Below the pieces are notes generated by a model. The model had not been told where the DNA came from. It made no database searches and worked only from the letters and a program-made list of their open reading frames with translations. A program made the position numbers and the translations under genes. From positions 1-42,754 of the forward strand of contig JAGCPV010000102.1 in the NCBI GenBank assembly GCA_017965475.1: a DNA stretch of 42,754 nt, read 5' to 3'. The DNA comes from Prevotella sp. (lineage in GTDB: Bacteria; Bacteroidota; Bacteroidia; Bacteroidales; Bacteroidaceae). Within the stretch, counting starts at the first letter, position 1; each line of letters begins with the position of its first letter. Below are positions 31,076 to 41,300 of the stretch, in pieces.

Positions 31076-32653
31076 TTAGAACAAGAAAGGACTACCCGCC
31101 TGACTGATAATCTTATCATATCCATAGAGATCTGGCCATGTCTCAATAACACCAGTCTTTGGATTTGGATAAGCGGTATAATAAATAATGTAAACAGGTA
31201 CGTGCGGAGACACCTGCTGGTAGGTGACAAGTCTTAAGGGACGTGGGTCTTCAGAATGTGCCTTCAAATAATCGCGGCCACGTTCAGTCTCTGGTTTGAT
31301 ATCCATGGAGATACGAAGACGATCCTTGAACCATTCGTCAGCATCGGGCAACAAGAAGCACGCCAGATCAAAGGGTTTCTGCACACGCACACAGCCATGT
31401 GAAAGGGTGCGATGGTCACTGTTAAAGGCACCCCGATTACTCGTATCATGCAAATAGACATCAAAATCGTTGGGGAAGCGGAAGACGATCCGACCAAGCG
31501 AATTCCCCACCCCACCTTTCTGTCCGACACGCAGACGACCAGACTTCAACAAGGAAGGAGCGACATTGGCAGGGTTCAGCGTATCACCAGAACTGCGGTC
31601 CACGATGTAATAGCGACGTTTGGCAAAATAGGAAGAGTCGCCACCATGATGAGCTACTTCATTGTCGATAATATTCTTTGGAATTAGCCATTCGGGATTC
31701 ACCTGCATATATTTGATTTCACTGTGGAGCAATGGCGTCTTCGTCGTTCTGGCACCACAAACGATACGCATATCCAATACAGAGTCACCTCCTACAGCCC
31801 ATAGATGCAAGGCTGGGATATTGACAAGCACCCTGCGTCCACTCTCCTCTGGCTGCTTAACCTGCCATCGACAACGCTCCATATTAACTGCCAACCGGTG
31901 ACGAGCCTCTTGATCTGTGGTTCGTTCAAATTCTCGCTGAAATGTCTGATATAATCGTGATGCTGGTTGCGAGGTTTTAAGATAGTCCAACTTCGTTACC
32001 CCTGCTTCCGTTAATTTCTCGATAGCTTCCTGATAGTCAGTCGTCTTGATGTCGTAATCGAAGAGACGGGCATGACCACCCTTGGGCTTAAAATCAAGTT
32101 TGTTGAGCAGACGATCAGGTCTTGTGAAACCATAGCGCTGACCACACGTATAGCGCACGTAAGCTTTGGAAAGATGATAATCCAGACGAGGTAAGACCTC
32201 ATTAATGCTAACTCCCAAAGAATCAAAGGAAAGATGACGAACGATCCCAAGGTCTTCTGCTATCTGGGGAACAAAGAAAGCAAGGGAATCCAAGCCATTA
32301 CGCGGTACTTCACGACGCAAGAACGACAATACGGAATCAGCCTCTGGCACTACACCCATCCTCGAGTACCACAACGGCGTACCATCAAGTCTGCCGATGC
32401 TGGCATAACGCTCTTTCACAGCCTTATCACCCTCCCAACGAGTAGAGTCTGTCTTCAACAAGCTGTCTAACTGATGCTCTAACTGTAACGTGTCGAGCTG
32501 ATACACATAGTCACCGAAAGCAGATAGTTCAGCCTCAGTAGGCTCGTGGTTTCCAACTACACAGGAACCCAAGAGCAAACAGGCACCGGATAGTATTAAA
32601 ACTAATGAATGGAAACCTTTCTTACGACCTTGCCCACCTTTACGATATAGCAA
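31076..32653 (-). CDS. L,D-transpeptidase (YkuD) lipoprotein
   Basis: 525 residues from the TTG at 32653. A stop codon lies six bases upstream in frame, and no ATG exists before the signal peptide (KKGFHSLVLILSGACLLLGSC with a lipobox), so TTG must be the start, or an equally unusual codon just after it. The large middle part has no clear motif but contains a VLPRLDYHLSKAYVRYTCGQRYGF region, as in family members with a scaffold domain. The catalytic YkuD region ends in HRTLSHGCVRVQKPFDLACFLL, with catalytic Cys and His. It forms 3-3 cross-links in peptidoglycan or attaches proteins to it. It overlaps the upstream gene by 52 bases and is followed by the ECF sigma gene. Confidence 0.85.
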   Translation of the reverse strand: MLYRKGGQGRKKGFHSLVLILSGACLLLGSCVVGNHEPTEAELSAFGDYVYQLDTLQLEHQLDSLLKTDSTRWEGDKAVKERYASIGRLDGTPLWYSRMGVVPEADSVLSFLRREVPRNGLDSLAFFVPQIAEDLGIVRHLSFDSLGVSINEVLPRLDYHLSKAYVRYTCGQRYGFTRPDRLLNKLDFKPKGGHARLFDYDIKTTDYQEAIEKLTEAGVTKLDYLKTSQPASRLYQTFQREFERTTDQEARHRLAVNMERCRWQVKQPEESGRRVLVNIPALHLWAVGGDSVLDMRIVCGARTTKTPLLHSEIKYMQVNPEWLIPKNIIDNEVAHHGGDSSYFAKRRYYIVDRSSGDTLNPANVAPSLLKSGRLRVGQKGGVGNSLGRIVFRFPNDFDVYLHDTSNRGAFNSDHRTLSHGCVRVQKPFDLACFLLPDADEWFKDRLRISMDIKPETERGRDYLKAHSEDPRPLRLVTYQQVSPHVPVYIIYYTAYPNPKTGVIETWPDLYGYDKIISQAGSPFLF

Positions 32654-32922
32654 CCTTTAGGAATATTCAGATCAAATTTCTGTGAAGGACTAGTAATTAC
32701 TTCCTCAAAGACTTTATTGCCCGTCAGTGAGACCACCTCGATCGTCAAGCCTTCACCACCAGAAACATAAACAGAACCTTGCGAATAAGAGATAGTCACT
32801 TCCGAATCCTGAAAGTCCATAATACCAGCAGCGTATTCTTTCAACACACTGGCATTGGCCGTTGTCGGAACAAACGAGACAAGAGCCAAAACGGCTGATA
32901 CGATGATTACAATTCTCTTCAT
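32602..32922 (-). CDS. Small secreted protein with C-terminal sorting-module-like sequence
   Basis: 106 residues from the ATG at 32922 (the in-frame upstream extension lies before the promoter box). MKRIVIIVSAVLALVSFVPTTANAS is a signal peptide. The mature part is about 80 residues: EVTISYSQGSVYVSGGEG, then IEVVSLTGNKVFEEVI, then FDLNIPKGCYIVKVGKVVRKVSIH, the beta-strand plan of the C-terminal sorting modules (type A-like) that end larger Bacteroidota secreted proteins. Here it is nearly the whole protein, with no catalytic domain before it. It overlaps the L,D-transpeptidase start by 52 bases and begins that transcript; promoter at 32940-32947. Confidence 0.72.
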   Translation of the reverse strand: MKRIVIIVSAVLALVSFVPTTANASVLKEYAAGIMDFQDSEVTISYSQGSVYVSGGEGLTIEVVSLTGNKVFEEVITSPSQKFDLNIPKGCYIVKVGKVVRKVSIH

Positions 32923-32939
32923 ACGCACTATTTCTTTCG

Positions 32940-32947
32940 CAAAAGTA
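32940..32947 (-). promoter_or_regulatory. Promoter -7 box for the envelope/ECF operon
   Basis: The + strand reads caaaagta, i.e. TACTTTTG, 18 bases before the ATG at 32922. Confidence 0.6.
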
Positions 32948-33003
32948 CGAAAAACTTCCGAACCTACCAAATATTTCAGCAAAAAAATGCAGTTTTCAAG
33001 ACA

Positions 33004-33918
33004 TTATACGTCAAAAACGTCCATTTCGTTCGTCAAAAACGTGTTTTCAAACACCTCTTTGGCTTCATTCAGCAATAACCGTTCATCCTCATATCTGGAA
33101 CTGTAATGACCCAGCAACAACTTGCCGACTTTGGCATCAGAAGCCACCTTTGCAGCCTGACGAGCTGTTGAATGGTAGTACTTTTCCGACTGCGGAACAT
33201 GATCGTCACCGTATGTGCTTTCATGGTATAGGGTATCCACCCCCATCAGTTCCTCATGGAGATGAGGCATATAGCGGGTATCACTGATATAGGCATAACT
33301 TCGTGGCTTGTCGGCAGGAATGACAAGACGACTGTTGGGAACAACCTCCCCATCGGTTGTCGTCCAGTCCGCCCCATTCTTAATATTACCGACCTGACTG
33401 ACAGGAATACCATAACAATCCATCATTTCCCGACGGATATGGGGCAAGGTTGCCTTTTCCCTGATCAGATAGCCACAACAGGGGACACGATGTTCCAACG
33501 GGATGCTTTCCACCACGATGCTCCTGTCCTCATAGACCGTCTGTCGTCTGGTGGTTTCTATCGGATAGAAAACCACATCAAATCCCAGATCATGGGTAAA
33601 AAACTTGACCTGTCGATCTAGTTCCGGTCCCAGTGCTTCAGGAGCATGAATGTGCAGACGGGCTGTCCGTCCCAAAAGACCAAAGGTGGAAATCATACCG
33701 ATAAGTCCGAAGCAGTGGTCTCCATGGAGGTGAGTGATAAAGACATGACTCAGTTTCGTAAAACGGACACGACTCTTACGCAACTGCATCTGCGTGCCTT
33801 CGGCACAGTCCAGCATCAACACCTTATCACGCACCTCCACTACCTGAGACGAAGCGTAATGACGAAGGGTGGGAAGCGCACTTCCACATCCCAGGATATG
33901 TACCTTGAATGGCTCCAA
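33004..33918 (-). CDS. rnz: Ribonuclease Z, TTG start
   Basis: 304 residues. The start is TTG at 33918: the TAG of the lipoprotein gene is at 33923-33921 and the family starts MExFxVHILGCGSALPT, so the first residues fit and no ATG is available. The metal motif is HLHGDHCFGL with H63, H65, D67 and H68, and the exosite region and later HSTARQAAKVA and LLLGHYSSRY complete the ELAC1-like enzyme. It cuts pre-tRNA 3' trailers. Two bases separate it from the lipoprotein stop codon, so translation is coupled. Three genes are in this transcript: mazG, lipoprotein and rnz. Confidence 0.93.
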   Translation of the reverse strand: MEPFKVHILGCGSALPTLRHYASSQVVEVRDKVLMLDCAEGTQMQLRKSRVRFTKLSHVFITHLHGDHCFGLIGMISTFGLLGRTARLHIHAPEALGPELDRQVKFFTHDLGFDVVFYPIETTRRQTVYEDRSIVVESIPLEHRVPCCGYLIREKATLPHIRREMMDCYGIPVSQVGNIKNGADWTTTDGEVVPNSRLVIPADKPRSYAYISDTRYMPHLHEELMGVDTLYHESTYGDDHVPQSEKYYHSTARQAAKVASDAKVGKLLLGHYSSRYEDERLLLNEAKEVFENTFLTNEMDVFDV

Positions 33919-33920
33919 TA

Positions 33921-34613
33921 CTAAATCTTATTGAACTCGTCGTTGGTATCTTCAAGTTCCAGTCCGTGAAGATCGATTTTCGGCTTTTCCTTCCAACGAT
34001 TATACTCGAAGGTCTCTGTCTCGTCTTTGGGTTTACCAATCGTGCGGTATGCCAGCGTATCCGGACCAAGGGCCAGGATCTCATAGCGGTTTTCTTCCTC
34101 TTCATCGCCACCACCCTCACGAACCAGCATGATCTCCAGATCACCATTGAAGATTTTCCATGTACGATAGATGATGGTGCTTTGGTCAATACTCTCTGCC
34201 ACGCCACCTTCCTTGATGCGAATACCGATTTCATCACTACCATCCAGCGGATCTGGCATGACCCAATCGCCCAACAACGTATTCAGATTAATGACGATCT
34301 GCGCATCCTGGGTTTCCTTGTCAACGACAACAGCCATACGATCTGCAACCTGAAGACCACCGAAGACCTTTCCACCTTCCATGGCCTTTTCCATACTCAG
34401 ACGCAGGGTATCACCACTATCCGTGATCATCTCAAGCGTATTCATGGCCGTTCCTTCGGTACAAATACCATAGATCGTCTTGTCACGAGGTATCAGATCC
34501 TCAACGGATACTGAATCTGTATCCACAGCAGCCTGCTGTTTATTACCACCACCACAACTACCGAGTGCAACCACTGCGGCAACAATCATCATTAAAAAAG
34601 ATACTTTCTTCAT
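33921..34613 (-). CDS. Lipoprotein of unknown function between mazG and rnz
   Basis: 230 residues, ATG at 34613. MKKVSFLMMIVAAVVALGSC is a lipoprotein signal with Cys20. The remainder has two repeats of beta-rich sequence with a GKVFGGLQVADRMAVVV motif and a later RTWKIFNGDLEIML strand, which suggests a lipocalin-like or calycin-type barrel; I am not sure of the family. It is acidic and has a glycine- and acid-rich stretch (VREGGGDEEEENR). It sits 27 bases after mazG and 2 bases before rnz, all transcribed to the left. A link to these two enzymes is not obvious. Confidence 0.7.
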   Translation of the reverse strand: MKKVSFLMMIVAAVVALGSCGGGNKQQAAVDTDSVSVEDLIPRDKTIYGICTEGTAMNTLEMITDSGDTLRLSMEKAMEGGKVFGGLQVADRMAVVVDKETQDAQIVINLNTLLGDWVMPDPLDGSDEIGIRIKEGGVAESIDQSTIIYRTWKIFNGDLEIMLVREGGGDEEEENRYEILALGPDTLAYRTIGKPKDETETFEYNRWKEKPKIDLHGLELEDTNDEFNKI

Positions 34614-34640
34614 AACACCTATTTTAATATTATTACTGTT

Positions 34641-35504
34641 TTACCTTTCCTTCGACTTTGCCTCATTCCATAAGACATCCATCTCCTGAAGCGTCATTTC
34701 CTTCAAAGGTTTTCCGATCTTAATGCTGTGATCCTCAATATAATTGAAGCGATCGATAAACTTTCGGTTTGTCTTCTCCAAGGCATTATCCGGATTCAGT
34801 TTATAGAGTCTGGCGGCATTGATCACAGAGAACAGGAAATCACCCAGTTCTTCCGTCGAGCGTTCCTTATCCTCATGGGCCAGTTCGGCCTCCAGTTCGT
34901 CGAGCTCCTCGCGCACTTTCTTCCAGACATCCTGACGATCTTCCCAATCAAAGCCCACATTCCGAGCCTTATCCTGAATCCTGTAAGCTTTGATCAGACT
35001 TGGCAAAGCCTCAGGCACACCGGAAAGTACCCGCTCGTTACCATCTTTCTCCTTCAGCTTGATCTGCTCCCAATTCTCCAACACCTGAGTAACAGTCGCT
35101 ACCTTAGTCTGGCCAGATTGACTGGTCTGGCTAGCATCATCAGGCACATATGGCAAGGGTTTGGGAGTCTCGGCATCAATCTGTGAAGGATGATAGACAT
35201 GCGGATGACGGGTGATCATCTTGCGCGTCAAAGCATTACAGACATCAGCCATATCAAACTGTTCCTGTTCCTCGGCGATCTTCGCATAGAAACAGATATG
35301 CAGCAGCACGTCACCCAACTCCTTGCAGATGTCTGGGATATCGTTCTTGATAAGGGCATCGCAAAGCTCATAGGTCTCCTCGATGGTATTAGGTCTCAGA
35401 CTCTCGTTTGTCTGCTTCTTATCCCACGGACAATTAGCCCTCAACGCATCCAGTACGTCGAGAAAGCGCCCGAAAGCCTGCATCTTTTCTTCTTTAGTAT
35501 GCAT
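34641..35504 (-). CDS. mazG: MazG nucleoside triphosphate pyrophosphohydrolase
   Basis: 287 residues, ATG at 35504. The N-terminal MazG domain starts [31 protein letters not shown], with the Glu-rich EExxE and later [15 protein letters not shown] for Mg2+ binding. A second domain repeats the pattern: [37 protein letters not shown]. It hydrolyses NTPs to NMP and pyrophosphate, cleaning the pool of aberrant nucleotides. It is the first gene of a transcript with a lipoprotein and rnz. Its promoter (35525-35532) is divergent from that of valS. Confidence 0.93.
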   Translation of the reverse strand: MHTKEEKMQAFGRFLDVLDALRANCPWDKKQTNESLRPNTIEETYELCDALIKNDIPDICKELGDVLLHICFYAKIAEEQEQFDMADVCNALTRKMITRHPHVYHPSQIDAETPKPLPYVPDDASQTSQSGQTKVATVTQVLENWEQIKLKEKDGNERVLSGVPEALPSLIKAYRIQDKARNVGFDWEDRQDVWKKVREELDELEAELAHEDKERSTEELGDFLFSVINAARLYKLNPDNALEKTNRKFIDRFNYIEDHSIKIGKPLKEMTLQEMDVLWNEAKSKER

Positions 35505-35524
35505 AATTTTTATAAATTATGTGG

Positions 35525-35532
35525 CAAAGATA
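35525..35532 (-). promoter_or_regulatory. Promoter -7 box for the mazG operon
   Basis: The + strand reads caaagata, i.e. TATCTTTG, 21 bases before the mazG ATG. Confidence 0.65.
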
Positions 35533-35554
35533 CAACTTTTCGCTGGATTTTTAC

Positions 35555-35562
35555 TAATTTTG
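35555..35562 (+). promoter_or_regulatory. Promoter -7 box for the valS-carB operon
   Basis: TAATTTTG, 31 bases before the ATG at 35593. It fixes the valS start, since the open frame continues upstream to 35383 inside mazG. Confidence 0.65.
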
Positions 35563-35592
35563 CAGCGATTTTTGAAAATAATTAAACATAAT

Positions 35593-38298
35593 ATGGAACT
35601 TGCAAGTAAATATGACCCGAAAGAGGTCGAATCGAAATGGTATCAGTACTGGCTTGACCACAAACTTTTCGCCAGCAAACCCGACGGACGTGAACCTTAC
35701 ACCATCGTTATTCCCCCGCCCAATGTAACAGGTGTGCTCCACATGGGACACATGTTGAACAATACGATCCAGGACATCCTCGTACGCAGAGCACGTATGG
35801 AGGGTAAGAACGCTCTCTGGGTTCCCGGCACCGACCACGCCTCTATCGCAACGGAGGCCAAGGTGGTGAAGAAACTCGCCGAACAGGGCATCAAAAAGCA
35901 CGACCTCACCCGTGAGCAGTTCCTGAAGCACGCGTGGGAGTGGACCGACGAGCACGGAGGCATCATCCTCAAGCAGTTGCGCCGTCTGGGTGCCAGCTGC
36001 GACTGGGACCGTACCGCCTTCACCATGGACGAGACCCGCAGCAAGAGTGTCATAAAAGTTTTTGTTGATCTCTATAACAAGGGCCTCATCTATCGCGGCC
36101 TGCGCATGGTGAACTGGGATCCGAAGGCCCTCACCGCCCTCTCTACCGAGGAGGTCATCTACCGTGAGGAGCAGAGCCATCTCTTCCATCTGAAATACTA
36201 CGTGGCAGACCTGAAGACCCTCGACAACGAGGAAGCCCTGAAGGCCGAAGGCAACATCATCCACAAGGATGCCAAGGGCTACTACGCCGTTGTCGCCACC
36301 ACGCGTCCCGAGACCATCATGGGCGATACCGCCATGTGTATCAATCCCAAGGACCCGAAGAACCAGTGGCTCAAGGGCCGCAAGGTCATTGTGCCCCTCG
36401 TCAACCGCGTCATTCCCGTCATCGAAGACCGCTACGTGGATATCGAGTTCGGTACAGGTTGTCTGAAGGTGACACCCGCCCACGATACCAACGACTACAT
36501 GCTGGGCAAGACCCACAACCTCGAGACCATCGACATCTTCAACCCCGATGGCACTATCAGCGACCAGTCGCCCATCTACGTGGGTATGGACCGTATGGAC
36601 TGCCGCAAGCAGATTGCCAAGGACTTGCAGGAAGCCGGTCTCATGGAGAAAATCGAGGACTACACCAACAAGGTGGGCTACTCCGAGCGCAACCCCGACA
36701 CCGCTATCGAGCCCCGTCTCTCCATGCAGTGGTTCCTCTCGATGAAGCACTTTGCAGATATTGCTCTGCCACCAGTGATGAACGATGAACTGAAGTTCTA
36801 TCCCGCAAAATACAAGAACACTTATAAGAACTGGTTGGAGAATATCCAGGACTGGTGTATCTCGCGTCAGTTGTGGTGGGGTCATCGTATTCCTGCCTAC
36901 TACTACAACGAAAACGACGACTATGTTGTAGCCGAGACTCGCGAGGAGGCACTGAAGATGGCTCAGCAGAAGGATCCAAAGGTAACTGATACAGACCTGC
37001 GTCAGGACGAGGATGCCCTCGACACTTGGTTCTCTTCATGGCTGTGGCCTGTATCCCTCTTCAATGGTATCAACAATCCAGGCAACGAAGAGATCAAATA
37101 TTACTACCCCACCAGCGACCTCGTAACTGGTCCGGATATCATATTCTTCTGGGTAGCCCGTATGATCATGGCCGGCTATGAGTACATTGGCGACATGCCT
37201 TTCAAGAATGTCTATTTCACTGGTATCGTCCGCGATAAACTGGGTCGTAAGATGTCGAAGTCACTCGGCAACAGCCCCGATCCTATCGAGCTGATTGAGA
37301 AATTCGGTGCCGACGGTGTGCGCATGGGTATGATGCTCTCCGCGCCCGCAGGCAACGATATCCTCTTCGACGAGGCTCTCTGCGAGCAAGGCCGCAACTT
37401 CAACAATAAAATCTGGAACGCCTTCCGTCTCGTCAAGGGCTGGAAGGTCGCTGACATCGAACAGTCGGAGGCCGGCAAGATCGCCACCTCTTGGTTCGAG
37501 GCCAAGCTCCGCCAGACTAGCGCCGAGGTCGATGACCTCTTCAAGAAATACCGCATCTCAGAGGCCCTGATGGCTGTCTATAAGCTCTTCTGGGACGAGT
37601 TCTCCAGCTGGTACCTCGAGATGGTGAAGCCCGCCTATATCAACGGTGAGGCACAGCCCATCGACCGCGAGACCTACGACAAGACACTCCAGTTCTTCGA
37701 GATCCTGCTGAAGATGCTGCATCCCTTCATGCCGTTCATCACCGAGGAGCTCTGGCAGCACCTCTACGACCGCAAGTCTGGCGAGTCCATCATGCGCGAC
37801 AGCCTTCATCTCCCCGCTCCCAGCGAGGCCGACGAGAAGCTCGCAGCACAGATCGAGTGCGTCAAGCAGATTGTCTCTGGTGTGCGTATGGTACACTCAT
37901 CAAAGAACATCGCCCCCAAGGAGCAGCTCGAATTGCAGGTGGTGGGTCAGAATGCCTACGAGGCTTTCACTGCCGTTGTCATGAAGATGGCCAACCTCAG
38001 CGCTATCTCTGTGGTTGCTGACAAGGACGCCACTGCCGCATCCTTCATGGTAGGCACCGACGAGTTTGCCGTGCCCCTCGGCAATATGATCGACGTGGAG
38101 GCCGAGATTGCGAAGATGGAGGCTCAGCTCCAGCACCTCGAAGGATTCCTCGCCGGCGTGAAGAAGAAGCTCTCCAACGAACGGTTCGTCGCCAATGCCC
38201 CAGAACAGGTCGTTGCCCTGGAACGCAAGAAGCAGAGCGACTCCGAAGAGAAGATCGCCTCTTTGAAAGAATCCATTGCAGCATTAAGAAACAAATAA
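35593..38298 (+). CDS. valS: Valyl-tRNA synthetase
   Basis: 901 residues from ATG 35593, [24 protein letters not shown]. Class I signature HIGH reads HMGH in [16 protein letters not shown] near residue 50, and KMSKS is in [10 protein letters not shown]. The editing (CP1) domain includes [17 protein letters not shown], the conserved Thr-rich motif that hydrolyses Thr-tRNA(Val). [11 protein letters not shown] marks the catalytic region, and the C-terminal coiled coil (about the last 65 residues, [16 protein letters not shown]) is typical of bacterial ValRS. It charges tRNA(Val) in the cytosol. It is followed after 16 bases by carB, an unrelated gene of the same transcript. Confidence 0.95.
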   Translation: MELASKYDPKEVESKWYQYWLDHKLFASKPDGREPYTIVIPPPNVTGVLHMGHMLNNTIQDILVRRARMEGKNALWVPGTDHASIATEAKVVKKLAEQGIKKHDLTREQFLKHAWEWTDEHGGIILKQLRRLGASCDWDRTAFTMDETRSKSVIKVFVDLYNKGLIYRGLRMVNWDPKALTALSTEEVIYREEQSHLFHLKYYVADLKTLDNEEALKAEGNIIHKDAKGYYAVVATTRPETIMGDTAMCINPKDPKNQWLKGRKVIVPLVNRVIPVIEDRYVDIEFGTGCLKVTPAHDTNDYMLGKTHNLETIDIFNPDGTISDQSPIYVGMDRMDCRKQIAKDLQEAGLMEKIEDYTNKVGYSERNPDTAIEPRLSMQWFLSMKHFADIALPPVMNDELKFYPAKYKNTYKNWLENIQDWCISRQLWWGHRIPAYYYNENDDYVVAETREEALKMAQQKDPKVTDTDLRQDEDALDTWFSSWLWPVSLFNGINNPGNEEIKYYYPTSDLVTGPDIIFFWVARMIMAGYEYIGDMPFKNVYFTGIVRDKLGRKMSKSLGNSPDPIELIEKFGADGVRMGMMLSAPAGNDILFDEALCEQGRNFNNKIWNAFRLVKGWKVADIEQSEAGKIATSWFEAKLRQTSAEVDDLFKKYRISEALMAVYKLFWDEFSSWYLEMVKPAYINGEAQPIDRETYDKTLQFFEILLKMLHPFMPFITEELWQHLYDRKSGESIMRDSLHLPAPSEADEKLAAQIECVKQIVSGVRMVHSSKNIAPKEQLELQVVGQNAYEAFTAVVMKMANLSAISVVADKDATAASFMVGTDEFAVPLGNMIDVEAEIAKMEAQLQHLEGFLAGVKKKLSNERFVANAPEQVVALERKKQSDSEEKIASLKESIAALRNK

Positions 38299-38314
38299 AC
38301 AACCAATAATAATT

Positions 38315-41300
38315 ATGAAGAAAGAACTGAAGAAGGTGCTTGTCCTTGGCTCGGGCGCCTTGAAAATCGGACAGGCCGGTGAGTTTGACTACTCTGGCTC
38401 TCAGGCGCTGAAGGCACTTCGTGAGGAAGGCATCAAGAGTGTGCTCGTCAACCCAAACATCGCTACCATCCAGACCTCGGAAGGTATTGCCGACAAAGTG
38501 TATTTCCAGCCGGTGAACGCCCATTTCGTGACGGAGATCATCAAGAAGGAACGTCCTGACGGCATCCTGCTGGCATTCGGCGGACAGACGGCCCTGAACT
38601 GCGGTACGGAACTCTACCTGAACGGTACACTGAAGGAGTATGGCGTCGAGGTGCTCGGTACGAGCGTCGAGGCCATCATGAACACGGAAGATCGTGACCT
38701 CTTCGTGAAGAAACTCGGTGAGATGGATCTGAAAGTGCCCGTGAGCCATGCCGTAGAGTCGATGGAGGACGCCCTGAAGGCTGCCCACGAGATCGGTTTC
38801 CCGATCATGATCCGTTCGGCATACGCCCTCGGCGGTCTCGGCTCCGGTATCTGTCCCGACGAGAAGACCTTCGTCGAACTGGCTGAGTCGGCCTTCACCT
38901 TCGCCCCGCAGATCCTCGTCGAGGAAAGCCTGAAGGGGTGGAAGGAGATTGAGTTCGAATGTATCCGCGACGCCAATGACCGTTGTTTCACCGTGGCCTC
39001 AATGGAGAACTTCGATCCCCTCGGCATCCACACCGGTGAGTCAATCGTTGTAGCTCCCACCTGTTCACTGCGTGAGGATCAGGTGAAGATGTTGCAAGAA
39101 CTCACCATCAAGTGCGTGAAGCATCTCGGCATCGTCGGCGAGTGCAACATCCAGTTCGCCTTCAACGCCGTCACCAACGACTACCGTATCATCGAGATCA
39201 ATGCCCGTCTGAGCCGTTCTTCCGCCCTCGCCTCAAAGGCCACCGGTTATCCCCTCGCCTTTGTCGCCGCGAAGATCGCCCTCGGCTACACGCTCGACCA
39301 GATCGGTGAGATGGGTACCACCTCATCCGCCTACGTTGCCCCGAGCCTCGACTATATGATCTGTAAGATCCCCCGTTGGGACCTCACGAAGTTTGCCGGC
39401 GTCAGCCGTCTGATCGGCTCTTCAATGAAGTCCGTCGGTGAGATCATGAGTATCGGCCGCAGCTTCGAGGAGATGATGCAGAAGGGTCTGCGTATGATCG
39501 GACAGGGCATGCACGGTTTCGTGGGCAACGACCACACGAAGTTCGACAATCTCGACGAGGAGTTGGCCAACCCCACCGACCTTCGTATCTTCGCCATCGC
39601 CCAGGCACTTGAAGAAGGCTACACCATCGAACGCATCGAGGAACTCACGAAGATCGACGTCTGGTTCCTGGAGCGTCTGAAGCATATCGTCGATCTGAAG
39701 CATGAGTTGATGAAATATAACAAGCTTGAGGAACTGCCCGACGAGTTGCTGCTGGAGGTGAAGCGCTGTGGCTTCTCCGATTTCCAGATCGCCCGTTTCG
39801 TCCTGAAGTCGAAGAGCACGAACATGGAGAAGGAGAATCTTCAGGTGCGCAACTATCGTAAGCAGAAAGGTATCGTACCATCTGTGAAGCGTATCCCCAC
39901 GGTGGCCTCCGAGCACCCCGAGCTCACCAACTACCTCTACTTCACCTACACCCACACCCCCGCTTTCGGTGATCCTACAGGAGAAAAATATGTACCCGCG
40001 CACGATATTAATTATTACGCGCACGAGAAGTCGGTCGTGGTACTCGGCTCCGGTGCTTACCGTATCGGTTCTTCCGTAGAGTTCGACTGGTGTTCCGTGA
40101 ACGCCATCAACACTGCCCGCAAACTGGGATATAAGAGTATCATGATCAACTACAACCCCGAGACCGTCTCCACCGACTACGACATGTGTGACCGTCTCTA
40201 TTTCGACGAGCTCTCCATGGAGCGCGTGCTCGACGTCATCGACCTGGAGCAGCCCCGTGGTGTCATTGTCTCCGTGGGTGGTCAGATACCTAACAACCTC
40301 GCCATGAAGCTTTATCGTCAAGGGGTGCCCGTACTGGGTACGTCGCCCGTGAACATCGACCGTGCAGAGAACCGCGACAAATTCTCCGCCATGCTCGACA
40401 AACTGGGTATCGACCAGCCCGCCTGGCAGGCACTGACCTCGTTCGACGATGTGAAGGCGTTCGTGGCCAAGGTGGGTTATCCCGTATTGGTACGTCCCTC
40501 TTACGTGCTCTCGGGAGCTGCCATGAACGTCTGCTACGACGAAGAGGAGCTGCACCGCTTCCTGAACATGGCCACCGAGGTGTCGAAGGAATTCCCCGTG
40601 GTGGTGTCGAAGTTCATGACAGACACCAAGGAGATCGAGTTCGACGCCGTAGCCGACAAGGGCGAGGTGGTCGAGTACGCCATCTCCGAGCATGTCGAAT
40701 ATGCCGGCGTGCATTCTGGCGACGCTACCATGGTGTTCCCCGCACAGAACATCTACTTCTCCACTATCCGTCAGATCAAGAAGATCGCCCGCAAGATCGC
40801 TGCCGAACTCAACATCAGCGGTCCGTTCAATATCCAGTTCCTCGCCAAGAACCGTGAGGTGAAGGTCATCGAGTGTAACCTCCGCGCCTCCCGTTCGTTC
40901 CCCTTCGTGTCGAAGATTCTGAAGCGTAACTTCATCGAGACGGCTACGAAGATCATGCTCGACGCTCCATACCAGAAGCCCGACAAGAGCGAGTTCGACA
41001 TCGATCGCATCGGTGTCAAGGCCAGCCAGTTCTCTTTCGCCCGTTTGCAAAACGCCGACCCCGTACTGGGTGTCGATATGAGTTCTACAGGTGAGGTCGG
41101 CTGCTTAGGTGACGACTTGAACGAAGCACTCCTAAACAGTTTGATAGCAACAGGTTACTCCATCCCGAAGGATGCCGTCTTAATTTCCTCTGGCGGTGCC
41201 AAGGGTAAGGTATCTCTGTTAGAGCCCGCCCAGCAGTTGGCCAAGAAGGGTTACACCATCTACGCTACTGGTGGCACGGCCAAGTTCTTCAACGACAACG

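Noticed and set aside
35554-36885. 443-residue frame antisense to valS
   Set aside because: It lies wholly opposite the unmistakable ValRS gene; its length comes from the high-GC codon bias of this strongly expressed region and no family or start signal is visible.
39422-41050. 542-residue frame antisense to carB
   Set aside because: Same reason: it mirrors CarB codon bias, has low-complexity His/Val/Leu-rich translation and no promoter box.
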